A stretch of DNA of 64,000 nt from NCBI GenBank assembly GCA_964653145.1, contig CAZZCG010000002.1, forward strand, positions 1 through 64,000, written 5' to 3'. The position numbers were made by a program, and so were the translations under genes. This stretch comes from Pseudocalidococcus sp964653145. Lineage in GTDB: Bacteria; Cyanobacteriota; Cyanobacteriia; Thermosynechococcales; Thermosynechococcaceae. Shown piece by piece: positions 27,047 to 34,746 of this stretch. Each line of letters starts with the position of its first letter. Position 1 is the first letter of the stretch. The notes beneath the pieces were generated by a model. It searched no databases and was not told the DNA's origin. It saw nothing but the letters and a program-made list of their open reading frames with translations.

Positions 27047-27287
27047 CATAGCTGAGGTCAAAACATCCAGAGTTCTACAACAACTAAGAACGATGTACCC
27101 CATTAGCTTGATAAATCTGAGTTAATCCTGCAGCGTACAGACACCTGGAAAGACTACAAGTTGGCGTCGGTTGAAGATAGCGACTAATAAGTTTAACAAA
27201 CAACTTGCTATTTGTCGCTCTTGGCCTTAAAACGGAAAAAGCACCAGTTAGCAGCTGGTGCAAAAAATATCTTTTGAAATACTTGTC

Positions 27288-28130
27288 ATGAATATACCAC
27301 ATGAGCGAGGCGTTTTCACACGCCTACCCAAAGGAACCAAATTTGCTGCCGTTAGTGAGCTGGTTCGACAAGCACTGAAACCCTTGATGCCAGCGGCACA
27401 GCACCTCTTTCTAAAGCTGGGTAATCAACACCGAGCCGGTTGGGTCTTTGAGTTGGATTGCAAAGAGTACGCCGAACAAGTCGGCTACTCCTTGCGCCAC
27501 GTCTATCGAGCTATTGATCAGCTCAAACAGTCCGGCCTACTAGTTGTGGAAAAAGTCTTAGGCAGCGGACGCCGCTACTTTAAAGGACACTGGCAGTACC
27601 CTGCAACTGCGACAGATTTGTCTGAAATCAGTCAAGCTTGTCCAGAGAAAAACCTGGAACCCGCATTAGACCGTGGTTTATATACAGATCTATTAAAAAC
27701 AAACCCACCACCCACCCATGGGGTTGAAGTGGAAGTAGAGTCTAAGGATGGACACCCGGCTGATGACTCTCTCAAGCAGCTGTATGGTGAAGCACTTAAA
27801 CTCGGCATACGCCTTGCGTTTAAGCGGTTTTCTAAACTGTTAGGATCATTTTCCTTAAAAACTCTGACCAGAGTATTAAAGGTGGTGGCAGAACAAACTA
27901 ACCTGCGTAACCCGACGGGGTTCTTCTTCTATGCTCTCAAGCAGGGCCTGGAGCCTGATAGGCCGGTGCTTTTACCTAATTTCGGGGATTGGTTTGACCG
28001 GGCCCGCAAGGCGGGGATTGCCGTGGGTAGTCAGCAACGGCAGGATGGTCTTTATGTGGCGCTGCGACAGATGGAGGGGGATTGTCTCTGGGTGAGGTTT
28101 GAGGATGCCTATGCTCAGCTCAATCTTTAG
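27288..28130 (+). CDS. Plasmid-type winged-helix DNA-binding protein
   Basis: A 280-residue protein from ATG 27288; an in-frame start at 27258 is less likely. The segment WVFELDCKEYAEQVGYSLRH followed by VYRAIDQLKQSGLLVVEKV (about residues 45-85) is a winged helix-turn-helix of the kind found in plasmid replication initiators and in regulators on cyanobacterial plasmids. The C-terminal half (FKRFSKLLGSFSLKTLTRVL, NPTGFFFYALKQGL) is helical. It probably binds DNA for replication or regulation; no iterons were recognised beside it. The neighbouring RecD fragment and parAB 7 kb away suggest a plasmid backbone. Confidence 0.6.
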   Translation: MNIPHERGVFTRLPKGTKFAAVSELVRQALKPLMPAAQHLFLKLGNQHRAGWVFELDCKEYAEQVGYSLRHVYRAIDQLKQSGLLVVEKVLGSGRRYFKGHWQYPATATDLSEISQACPEKNLEPALDRGLYTDLLKTNPPPTHGVEVEVESKDGHPADDSLKQLYGEALKLGIRLAFKRFSKLLGSFSLKTLTRVLKVVAEQTNLRNPTGFFFYALKQGLEPDRPVLLPNFGDWFDRARKAGIAVGSQQRQDGLYVALRQMEGDCLWVRFEDAYAQLNL

Positions 28131-28573
28131 ACTGAATTGATTAACTATTGTCTGTAATTAAAATGTGTTTTTTGGCACTTCTATTCTAGAGGTCGGTTTC
28201 ATATTGGAATGCGGGCGGGTCTATTTCAACGAGTAGCGGATGACCTATCTGCGCTGGAGAGGGATGAGTTGTTAGGGGATATCGAGCCTTGGCAACGGAT
28301 ATAGAAAAGTGCAGGTGAGAGTTGGTTTGATAGGACATGCTGCCCACTCTACCTTTGTTGACGGCTGACGTGGACTAGGATATCTGAATGCTTAAATCTA
28401 TGACGTACTGGATTCAGTCGCTGATGCCGATGATGTCGGTTGGGCTATCCCGACATCCTTTTATTTGTATGTTGAAGGAAAAATGACCTCTTGATGCACG
28501 CGCGAGGCGGTGTCAGCGAGGATTAGAAAAGTCAATAATTAGTTATTCAATTATTAATGAGGCAGGTAAGCTG
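28131..28573. other. Interval with one tiny open frame only
   Basis: 443 bp with no supported gene. A 31-codon frame at 28209-28304 on the plus strand (MRAGLFQRVADDLSALERDE, ending PWQRI) looks protein-like in composition and could be a remnant, but it has no ribosome-binding site and no recognised family. The rest is low-information DNA. Confidence 0.4.
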
Positions 28574-29053
28574 TCATGGCAAGCACTCTATCTCAATCTG
28601 AGTGCTAGCGTTTGAGAGGTTGATGCGCGACTGTAAATTATGTTGACTATGCAGTAACTCCTTAAGGCGAGTAAACCGAAGCTTGTCTTTCGCTTGTCGG
28701 ACTGCTAACCCGATTGCCTTTGTTGGGCCAACGAGGATGGCTAACTGCCTCGCCCCCGTTAGTCCGGTGTAGAGCAGGTTGCGAGACAGCATCAGGTAGT
28801 GCTGCATATACATCGGCATGATCACAACCGGAAACTCACTGCCTTGAGACTTGTGGATCGTGCAGGCCCAGGCCAGGGTAATTTCATTGAGGTCTGCCCA
28901 GTCATAGGTAACAGAGCGACTCCCAAAGCAGACGGTGGTTTCTTGCTCCTCTGCGTCAATGGCTTCTATCCAGCCCAAGTCGCCATTGAAGACTTCGCGG
29001 TCATAGTTGAGAGCATCTACGAGGGTGGCGCGAATTTCAGCGGAGGTCGTCAT
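28574..29053 (-). pseudogene. RecD/RecD2-type helicase, C-terminal fragment
   Basis: 159 codons from ATG 29053. They begin in the middle of the family at LVDALNYDREVFNGDLGWIE, the RecD2-like SH3/linker motif, and continue through the conserved TIHKSQGSEFPVVIMPM to the motif VI region LLYTGLTGARQLAILVG. Homology to helicase motifs I-III is absent, so no ATPase can be made. In motif VI the usual TRA(R) is TGAR: the position normally held by an arginine is glycine, a further sign of decay. It was presumably once a conjugation, plasmid or recombination helicase. Confidence 0.8.
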
Positions 29054-29064
29054 TATCAAGGCTC

Positions 29065-29436
29065 TTAGGGAGGGGTTTCTTCTTGGTAAATGCGAACAGT
29101 TCCTTTCTGAATAATCCACAACTGCCCAGTAATCTCCATTGTCTTGAGCGCATTCACTAAGGCTTGTATCGCTTCTAACAAATCAGAATGACCGGGCTGT
29201 TTGGGCAATCGTAATACGGCAATGCCGCTGTAAAGTGATGGCTTAAATTGCAGTAGATTACTAAAATCAAGATCGAGTGTGACCAAACATCGTTGCTCCT
29301 ACTGGCAGACCGAGATCACTTTAGTATCGGGAGCGCTGATCAGATTTTGCTCGACAATGGTAGCGACATCATACCCCTCCTGCCGCAATAGAGATTGCCC
29401 ACGATAGCCAATGTTTTCGTCTAGCTTAAACTTCAT
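29065..29436 (-). pseudogene. DUF5615 PIN-like toxin with in-frame amber codon
   Basis: From ATG 29436 the translation MKFKLDENIGYRGQSLLRQE is a typical DUF5615 (Mut7-C/PIN-like) N-terminus with the conserved DEN. After residue 45 a TAG at 29299-29301 interrupts the frame. Immediately beyond it the same frame continues as EQRCLVTLDLDFSNLLQF, including the conserved LDLDF, to the stop at 29065. The start overlaps the DUF433 antitoxin stop (ATGA), the usual arrangement for this TA pair. Unless the stop is suppressed, the toxin is inactive. Confidence 0.85.
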
Positions 29437-29681
29437 GCAGCGGATTCAACGGGTACATCTACAAATCGTTCTCTTGCCATTTCTGCTCCATAGGCTAGAC
29501 AGGCCAAAACATCGTCTTGGGTCAACTGCGGATATTCTTCTAAAATTTCTGAGGTGGTCATCCCACTAGCCATCAAGTCCAAAATTAACGACACCCAAAT
29601 TCGATGTCCCTTGATGCAGGGTTTGCCAAAGCAAATGTTGGGGTTTATAGAAATGCGTTGTAGTAATTCTTGTCGGTTCAT
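29433..29681 (-). CDS. DUF433-family antitoxin
   Basis: An 82-residue protein with the DUF433 core: NPNICFGKPCIKGHRIWVSL followed by MTTSEILEEYPQLTQDDVLA. These proteins have a helix-turn-helix and act as antitoxins of DUF5615 PIN-like toxins. The gene overlaps the following toxin by four bases. The toxin carries an amber codon, so the antitoxin may now be solitary. It reads leftwards like the other TA genes of this cluster. Confidence 0.88.
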   Translation of the reverse strand: MNRQELLQRISINPNICFGKPCIKGHRIWVSLILDLMASGMTTSEILEEYPQLTQDDVLACLAYGAEMARERFVDVPVESAA

Positions 29682-29792
29682 AGCTACAAACTCCGAGTTA
29701 ACAATTTTATCCCAGGCCCTGGGCTCAGTTTCCCGTAAGGTGAGCTGACTGAGGCGTTGCCATCCACTAAAGATACGTCTTTTATCATCGGG

Positions 29793-30000
29793 CTACATCT
29801 CCAGGCCAGGGATTGTCGGAGGTTCTGCCCCTGACTTAGTTTTTTTGGCTCCTTTACCGATTGAGTTGCTAGTCTTCTCGGCTGCTTTATGCCCCTGCAC
29901 TTCTTCTAAATGACGCTCCTGATTGAGTTTTGGCAGGCGGGCGAGGACTTCATCATGGACTTCTTCAGGCCAACGGTAGCGCCAGGGTTTCTTGCGTTTA
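29793..30000 (-). pseudogene. C-terminal tail of a type IIG DNA methyltransferase
   Basis: In the minus frame ending at TAG 29793 the translation reads KRKKPWRYRWPEEVHDEVLA then RLPKLNQERHLEEV, ending PPTIPGLEM. This charged tail is what I recall at the C-terminus of large Eco57I/BREX-like adenine methyltransferases. It joins directly to the truncated PIN toxin at about position 30000. Its upstream parts are the pieces at 30786-31037 and 32158-34323, so TA genes now separate the tail from the enzyme body. Confidence 0.6.
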
Positions 30001-30324
30001 CTTGTGCCGATCCGCTAACGCCGCGATACTTGCATCGACAAAACCAATTGGGATATCGGCATAACGAGTCATAAATTTTAAAGTCTGCTGAATATCAAAT
30101 AGATCGGTGGATAGGTAAGTGAATGCTCCCTCCTTTAAATCCTCTAAAAACACCCTGGATGAAGATTCACCCAAGTATTTCGTTACCAAATAGTCAACTT
30201 CGGCCAGAATTGTCACTGGAATCAATAACTCTGAATCTCTGACAATACCAACAACCGCAGCATGGTTTTTATCTGCACTATCTAAAAGAGCAATAATGCC
30301 ACTGGTATCTGCGATGATCTTCAT
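29998..30324 (-). pseudogene. VapC-like PIN toxin, C-terminally truncated
   Basis: The PIN-domain N-terminus has the acidic residues in IIADTSGII and AEVDYLV and the third in GFVDASIAALADRHK. Family members continue for 15-20 residues (a TLDRRHF-like strand); here a TAA follows ADRHK directly and the DNA becomes methyltransferase tail, so the end was lost at a junction at about 30000. ATG 30324 is chosen because it follows the antitoxin stop by a few bases. PIN toxins cleave RNA; this copy lacks the last core strand and is probably inactive. Confidence 0.8.
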
Positions 30325-30326
30325 GG

Positions 30327-30539
30327 TTATTGCCACAGTAGTTCATCAACACGCTCAGACAAATTACCGACACTACTCTTGCCAATTCCGATCGATTGAG
30401 GCTGCTTCTTTTGGGCTGAAATCATATAAAGTTTAATCGCATCTTGAATGATTTCATCGATTGTTTTTCCCTGCTGTTTAGCTAACTCTTGCAAATTCCT
30501 TTGGATTGTTTCATTTAAGAGAACAGTTGTCGGTTGCAT
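30327..30539 (-). CDS. Ribbon-helix-helix-like antitoxin of the truncated PIN toxin
   Basis: A 70-residue protein. The N-terminus TTVLLNETIQRNLQELAKQQ GKTIDEIIQDAIKLY is a ribbon-helix-helix DNA-binding motif, and the acidic C-terminus would wrap the toxin. ATG 30539 is preferred over the ATG two codons earlier because AAAGGAG then lies 6 bases upstream. The stop is 2 bp from the toxin start, the expected co-transcribed order. Confidence 0.8.
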   Translation of the reverse strand: MQPTTVLLNETIQRNLQELAKQQGKTIDEIIQDAIKLYMISAQKKQPQSIGIGKSSVGNLSERVDELLWQ

Positions 30540-30551
30540 GATCATCTCCTT

Positions 30552-30740
30552 TTAGTCAAAATCATTATCAAAATCAGGAGCCATCCAAATTTGTCCTGCG
30601 GCACTGCCACTCTGACGGCGTTTTTTGGCGGATGGCAGTTCTTGTACGATGACTTGAATTTGCTTGCCTTCTAACTCTTCAGGCAAGGGAGTATTCAAGG
30701 TAATCGTCCCGTTCTGACACGTTGCAGTAAGAACAATCAC
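30552..30740 (-). CDS. Orphan VapB-type antitoxin (DUF2281-like)
   Basis: A 62-residue protein. The N-terminus ATCQNGTITLNTPLPEELEG is an AbrB/DUF2281-like beta fold, and the C-terminus GQIWMAPDFDNDFD resembles the toxin-wrapping tail of VapB antitoxins, where DFDEPL is common. The tail ends early. No toxin follows: the next gene, 6 bp away, is another antitoxin. It is probably a leftover half of a TA pair. It sits directly downstream of one copy (30785-30851) of the repeated methyltransferase segment. Confidence 0.7.
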   Translation of the reverse strand: MIVLTATCQNGTITLNTPLPEELEGKQIQVIVQELPSAKKRRQSGSAAGQIWMAPDFDNDFD

Positions 30741-30784
30741 GAAACACCTCCGACCATGACTTTTTTCTTCGATATCATCTTTCC

Positions 30785-30851
30785 TACTTTCATACTATGT
30801 ACCAAACTCACCACGACGCCGGCTAATCCGAGCCATTTGTCACGGTGGGTT
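30785..30851 (-). repeat. Copy B of a methyltransferase-derived repeat
   Basis: On the minus strand this encodes KWLGLAGVVVSLVHSMKV. It matches copy A (32158-32226, KWPGLAAVVVSLVHILKV) over about 65 bp, sharing TATGTACCAAACTCACCAC on the plus strand. A shorter copy C is at 31781-31830. Each copy lies immediately 5' of an antitoxin gene. Confidence 0.8.
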
Positions 30852-31037
30852 TCAGTCATCAAAGGTGAAGCTCATCCCTAAGACAATGCTGCCTTGAAAA
30901 CTCTTGTTGGCATTGGCAATCAATCCGGCAGGGTCGTCATTGCTGCCCTTGTCAAACAAAAATGCCGTAATTTTATCAACCGGTTTACCATCGAGAATAA
31001 TGGGGACATCAGGCGGAAATCGAACATTCTGCATCAT
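30852..31037 (-). pseudogene. Internal fragment of the type IIG methyltransferase
   Basis: 61 codons reading VDKITAFLFDKGSNDDPAGL then NANKSFQGSIVLGMSFTFDD and a stop. I recognise KSFQGSIVLGMxFTFDD as a conserved segment of the target-recognition part of large Eco57I-like adenine methyltransferases. Normally it lies downstream of the RRYKWPG...VVSxVH segment. Here it stands between a PIN toxin and repeat copy B, so it is displaced. It overlaps the toxin stop by four bases and might be translated, but not as a working enzyme. Confidence 0.7.
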
Positions 31038-31498
31038 TTCCCTCCAGCTTCGATCGCATCAGGACTCACAATACTCAGTCCCATCCCATAGGTGGCTAAT
31101 CGCTCAAAATGCTGAGTATTGAATGTCAGTAGATGGGAAACTTGATGGGCTAAACAAACCGCGACTAGCCTCGCATCATGGACTTGTTTGCCAGTGACTT
31201 CCAGCGTTTCCACTAAATTTTTCCAGATGGTAAAAATAGCATCCTGGTCAATCAATAAGGGAAAAATCGCCTCAAACTGAGCAGACTGGGAACTCACATC
31301 TTTCGAGGACAACCCTAAACCATTCACTGCGATCGGTCGTGTCGCCACACTGCGAAACTCAATTAAAGTTTGGGGAGTAATCTGCAAGATTTCCTGGCGA
31401 CGGTGCAGAGTCAGTATGGCCTGAATCGTCGATTCATAAAACCGATCAGACGTATTTGCAAGACGAACTAAAATGCTGGTGTCCAGAAGATAGGTCAC
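31034..31498 (-). CDS. VapC-like PIN-domain toxin, complete
   Basis: A 154-residue PIN-domain ribonuclease. The acidic residues are visible in order: Asp6 in YLLDTSILV, a Glu in TLIEFRSV near residue 47, and Asp in GKQVHDARLVAVCLAHQ near 108, followed by the C-terminal strand HLLTFNTQHF. Length and motifs are normal, so it may be active. It overlaps its antitoxin by one base (31498). VapC-type toxins cleave tRNA or other RNA to stop growth. Confidence 0.9.
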   Translation of the reverse strand: MTYLLDTSILVRLANTSDRFYESTIQAILTLHRRQEILQITPQTLIEFRSVATRPIAVNGLGLSSKDVSSQSAQFEAIFPLLIDQDAIFTIWKNLVETLEVTGKQVHDARLVAVCLAHQVSHLLTFNTQHFERLATYGMGLSIVSPDAIEAGGK

Positions 31499-31755
31499 TA
31501 CTCATAGACTCCTTCACTACTCAATGCTGCATGGGACAAAGACACCTGGCAGGGTTGCCCTAGTGCGAATACTCCAACTTCCCATGGATCAATCGGTTCT
31601 AGTGTTGTTGACAATGGATTGTCCCCACTTTTTGCATTGGGCTGATCAGGCTGGGGGTATCGTTTTTTAAGAATTTCAATAAAATCCATCAGTAAGGTTT
31701 GAGCCTCTTCTGGGAGTTCCTGAATATCTTTTTGCATCTGTTTCAGGCTATTCAT
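31498..31755 (-). CDS. Antitoxin partner of the PIN toxin (DUF2281-like)
   Basis: An 85-residue protein beginning MNSLKQMQKDIQELPEEAQT then LLMDFIEILKKRY, the helical DUF2281-type N-terminus, with a Pro-rich middle and a tail likely to contact the toxin. It overlaps the PIN toxin start by one base. This is the only pair of the cluster in which both partners look intact. Repeat copy C lies about 25 bp upstream. Confidence 0.78.
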   Translation of the reverse strand: MNSLKQMQKDIQELPEEAQTLLMDFIEILKKRYPQPDQPNAKSGDNPLSTTLEPIDPWEVGVFALGQPCQVSLSHAALSSEGVYE

Positions 31756-31780
31756 CGGTGATTCTCCCTTGCGGTGACCA

Positions 31781-31830
31781 GGCTACTTTCATACTACGGA
31801 ACAAACTCACAACGATGGCGAATCACTTGC
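31781..31830 (-). repeat. Copy C (short) of the methyltransferase-derived repeat
   Basis: The plus strand has CTACTTTCATACTACGGAAC then AAACTCACAACGA, matching copy B in CTACTTTCATACTA and the AAACTCAC core. The minus strand reads VVSLFRSMKV, similar to VVSLVHSMKV of copy B. It is shorter and more diverged than copies A and B and lies between the UPF0175 gene and the next TA pair. Confidence 0.7.
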
Positions 31831-32122
31831 CCTCTGCTCGGAGTTGTTGCAGTGTTTGCCGATCCGCTTCCAAATCGGTTTCATCATACTGTTGATACAC
31901 ATCGACACTTTTCAGAAAGTGATCCACATCAAACCGCGAAGGTAAGCCCAGAAATATTCCAACCTGATAGCGAGTAATCAACTCTTTTTCATAGGCTTCT
32001 ACCACTAACATTTCCAAAACCTTACGAGACAAGTTTCCGAGTAGCGGTTGAACCTGAGTTGAAAAATCATCTGGCAGTTCAATAGTGACTTGCATAGGCG
32101 GAAGGGCTAATTCTTCACTCAT
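31823..32122 (-). CDS. UPF0175-family antitoxin, no partner toxin
   Basis: A 99-residue protein from ATG 32122 (MSEELALPPMQVTIELPDDF). The conserved UPF0175 stretch is KVLEMLVVEAYEKELITRYQ followed by VGIFLGLPSRFDVDHFLK, a short helix-turn-helix. Such proteins usually pair with a DUF3368 PIN toxin; none is adjacent. The frame continues upstream into methyltransferase sequence, but the start chosen is where family similarity begins. It directly follows repeat copy A. Confidence 0.85.
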   Translation of the reverse strand: MSEELALPPMQVTIELPDDFSTQVQPLLGNLSRKVLEMLVVEAYEKELITRYQVGIFLGLPSRFDVDHFLKSVDVYQQYDETDLEADRQTLQQLRAEGK

Positions 32123-32157
32123 GACGTACCCAAAACCTAGCACACTGGCATTCAGCG

Positions 32158-32226
32158 AGTGACTTTCAGAATATGTACCAAACTCACCACCACTGCCGCT
32201 AAGCCAGGCCATTTGTAACGGCGGGT
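32158..32226 (-). repeat. Copy A of the methyltransferase-derived repeat (in place)
   Basis: This copy is in its expected context, at the end of the methyltransferase fragment, after NATRRY. It encodes KWPGLAAVVVSLVHILKV. Beyond it methyltransferase homology stops and the UPF0175 antitoxin begins. Copies B (30785-30851) and C (31781-31830) repeat the same segment. Confidence 0.8.
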
Positions 32227-34323
32227 GGCGTTGTAAATCATGCCGCCATTGTTGCAAATAAACCGGAGTCCGGTGCTGCGAGTGTCGCCCTGGGCAATGG
32301 TGTTGGTGGCAATTAGTCCCATGGTGCCGCCTGTGCGAAGGAGGGAGTGCGATCGCCGAAAAAAGTGTGCCACCAGATCTGCGTTACCATGCGACTCGGG
32401 ATGCACGATCTTCAACCAGTCCAAATATCCTTCGGGGTGGGCGTTAATGGTCGTATTTTTTCCAGCAAACGGCGGATTACCCACGATCGCATCAAACCCC
32501 GGATTCTCCCGCTCAAACACTTCAGGAAACTCTAACTCCCAGTTGAAGGGCAACACCGCTTTTGTCTAGGCTGTGAGCTTGGCTGCGATTGATTGAATTT
32601 CGGATTCATCCACCAATCCGTTTTCATAGCCAATAAACTTCCCGCGCAATTCCTCCCGATAGTTCTGCCGTTGTTTGGCATTGTCCCCCGCAAAGAAAGC
32701 AGCAACTGCCAGTTTTGCCGTCAATCGAGCCGGGTCTAAAGCGCGGTTCACATCCTGCAATAAGGCTTGTTTCGTCTCCGCATCCCCATCCGATCGCGTA
32801 TCCGAGGTTTGAATCTGTTGTCGAAATGCCAGTGCCTTCGTTGCCGACTGCTTCATCAACCGCTTGTGGTCTTCAAAAAACGTGGGTGCATAGGCGGCAC
32901 TGGCCCCAAAGCTACCAATCTCGGCTCTAGTCAGCCCCACCAGCGAATCACCACATTTCAGGGCATGATCCAAAAAGGTAAACGGCAAGTCCTTGGCCAG
33001 CGTCACCAACCACAGCGATAACCGCGCCAAGTTCACCGCAAACGGCTTCTTATCCACCCCATACAAACACCGCTGCGCCACCCATCGCCAGATCCCACAC
33101 CTTCAGCTCCAATAACTGCTCGGGTGTGGGATGCTCGCCTAAATTCTTCAGCACCGGCTCCAGCGTTTTCTCCACAATCGGCTGCGTAAACTTCCGGGGC
33201 GTGTAGTGAGACCCCGATCGCCGCCGTTCCTCTCCCGGTTGCAAAAACAAACTACTTCAGCGGTTTTTGCCTCCTTCAACGCCTTCAGGGCTTTTCCTTG
33301 CAGCTCACAGTCCGCATCTTTGAGCATCTTTCCTCGATCGGCTGGCTTGGCTGCCAAAATCTGATCGACATCCACCACCACATCCTTGGGGCGAACCGCA
33401 ATCGACTGTCCGTGGGCAATCTCCACCTCATAGCCCATAATCGCCTCATAGACCGAGCCAATCTGCTCCACATCCAGAGCCCGATAGGACAACCGCTCCC
33501 CATCCAGCACCAGCAGCTTATCCAGCATCCGGTAAATCACCCCATCTGAGATGCGAGGAGCTGCAAGTCTGCCGAAGGTGGCAAAGTGAGAACCCAGGGG
33601 GCGACCTTCTAAGAACGGATACTCATCGGGGTCAAATAACTGCCCATGCCGCGCCGGCAGATACTCCTCCGTCGGGCCACCCCCGTCATACACCAGCCGA
33701 AACAGACTCAACAGCGTCGCCCAGGCCCCATACCGCTGATCCATCGTGTCCGGGTAGTTGCCAGCATCCTCCCGCAACTTCTCATACAGCCCCGACACCG
33801 CGTAGTTGCGTTGATACACCTCATCATCCGGCATCAACCCTTCATCTTCCACATACAGCAGAAACACCAGCCGCATCAACGTGGTAATGAGTCCGCCATA
33901 GATATGCTGTGGGTCAGTTTCCCCTAACTCCCTGAGAATCTTGCCATTCACTGCTGCATCCGCCGCCTGAAATCCCCGCAGCAGCTCCCACAGCGCATCT
34001 AATACTTGGCTAGAGAGTTTGGTTGACACCTCGGCCTGGTAATTTCGGCTCTCGGCCAGAATTCTCGTTAGCCGCTGAGTCTCCGGTACGTTAAACAGGC
34101 GATCGGCCCCCAAAAGCAAGTCCAGCGCCCCCAGAATTAATCGTCCCGGCACCTCCGTCATCGCCTGCACCGGAAATGTTAGGTATTCCGATGACTCCCC
34201 ACTCGGTGCATACACCAACCGAATCTCGGTACCATTTACCAACACCCCTGCCGCAATACCCGTTTCCCGCAGTAACCGCTCAAACTTGGCCTGGCAACTT
34301 GCCTGCCACCCCTGCCCTGACAC
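32158..34323 (-). pseudogene. Type IIG-like adenine DNA methyltransferase, 5'-truncated and broken
   Basis: Remains of a large Eco57I-like restriction-modification protein. From 34323 the N-terminal part (QAKFERLLRETGIAAGVLVN, YGGLITTLMRLVFLLYVEDE) runs to about 33250 and then changes frame; the region with RRRSGSHYTPRKF and motif I (DLAMGGAAVF instead of AMGSGAFLV) is in another frame. The next piece has CLYGVDKKPFAVNLARLSLW. An in-frame TAG at 32566-32568 follows, and then FPEVF and motif IV NPPF. About 200 residues expected at the N-terminus are missing; the 5' end stops 9 bp from a solitary CRISPR repeat. It would have modified adenine and perhaps cut DNA; now inactive. Confidence 0.88.
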
Positions 34324-34331
34324 TGCCGCCG

Positions 34332-34367
34332 GTTCTTTTACCTTAGATGCCGTAAGGCGTTGAGCAC
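34332..34367 (+). repeat. Solitary CRISPR repeat, degenerate
   Basis: A 36-nt match to the array repeat in crRNA sense on the plus strand. It starts GTTCTTTTACC where the array has GTTCCTCTACC (two mismatches) and is then identical to the end, including the handle TTGAGCAC. It is about 34 kb from the array, has no second repeat within spacer distance and lies 9 bp beyond the broken 5' end of the methyltransferase. Confidence 0.92.
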
Positions 34368-34746
34368 CCAGGTATTACGAGATCAGCCGTGCAGAGAGAT
34401 TGAGTTACGAATTATTTACACCACGATTATTTCAGTTCAGGAACAAGGCTTAGACGTGACGATAAAACCAACAGTTGATGGACTCTGAGACTTCCTTCAA
34501 ACAAATTGGTCCTTCAATACCTTAACAACAAGCCCTTAAGTCCCCAGGCCTAAAGCAATTTACTGACCCATAGCCTCCATTTTTCCCTCAGTCATGATTA
34601 CTACCAGCCTGTTTAATAATAAATCCAGGATCTAGTTTCCGAGGTCTTTTAGCTTTATGAAGACTCATGACTCTTGTTTTAGTAGTTTTTTCTAAACTAG
34701 ACAGTAAATTGTGGACGAGAGAACAGAATTTCTATGAGAGGTTGAG
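34368..34746. other. Gene-free interval upstream of parA
   Basis: 379 bp between the solitary CRISPR repeat and the partition operon. It should contain the parAB promoter and possibly a centromere (parS-like) site. I see AT-rich DNA at 34660-34730 but no clear iterated or palindromic site. Confidence 0.45.

Noticed and set aside
28799..29068. Plus-strand 89-codon frame
   Set aside because: It lies antisense to the clear RecD-type fragment and has no homology.
34368..34746. parS/centromere site upstream of parA
   Set aside because: Searched by eye for iterated or palindromic motifs and found none convincing.
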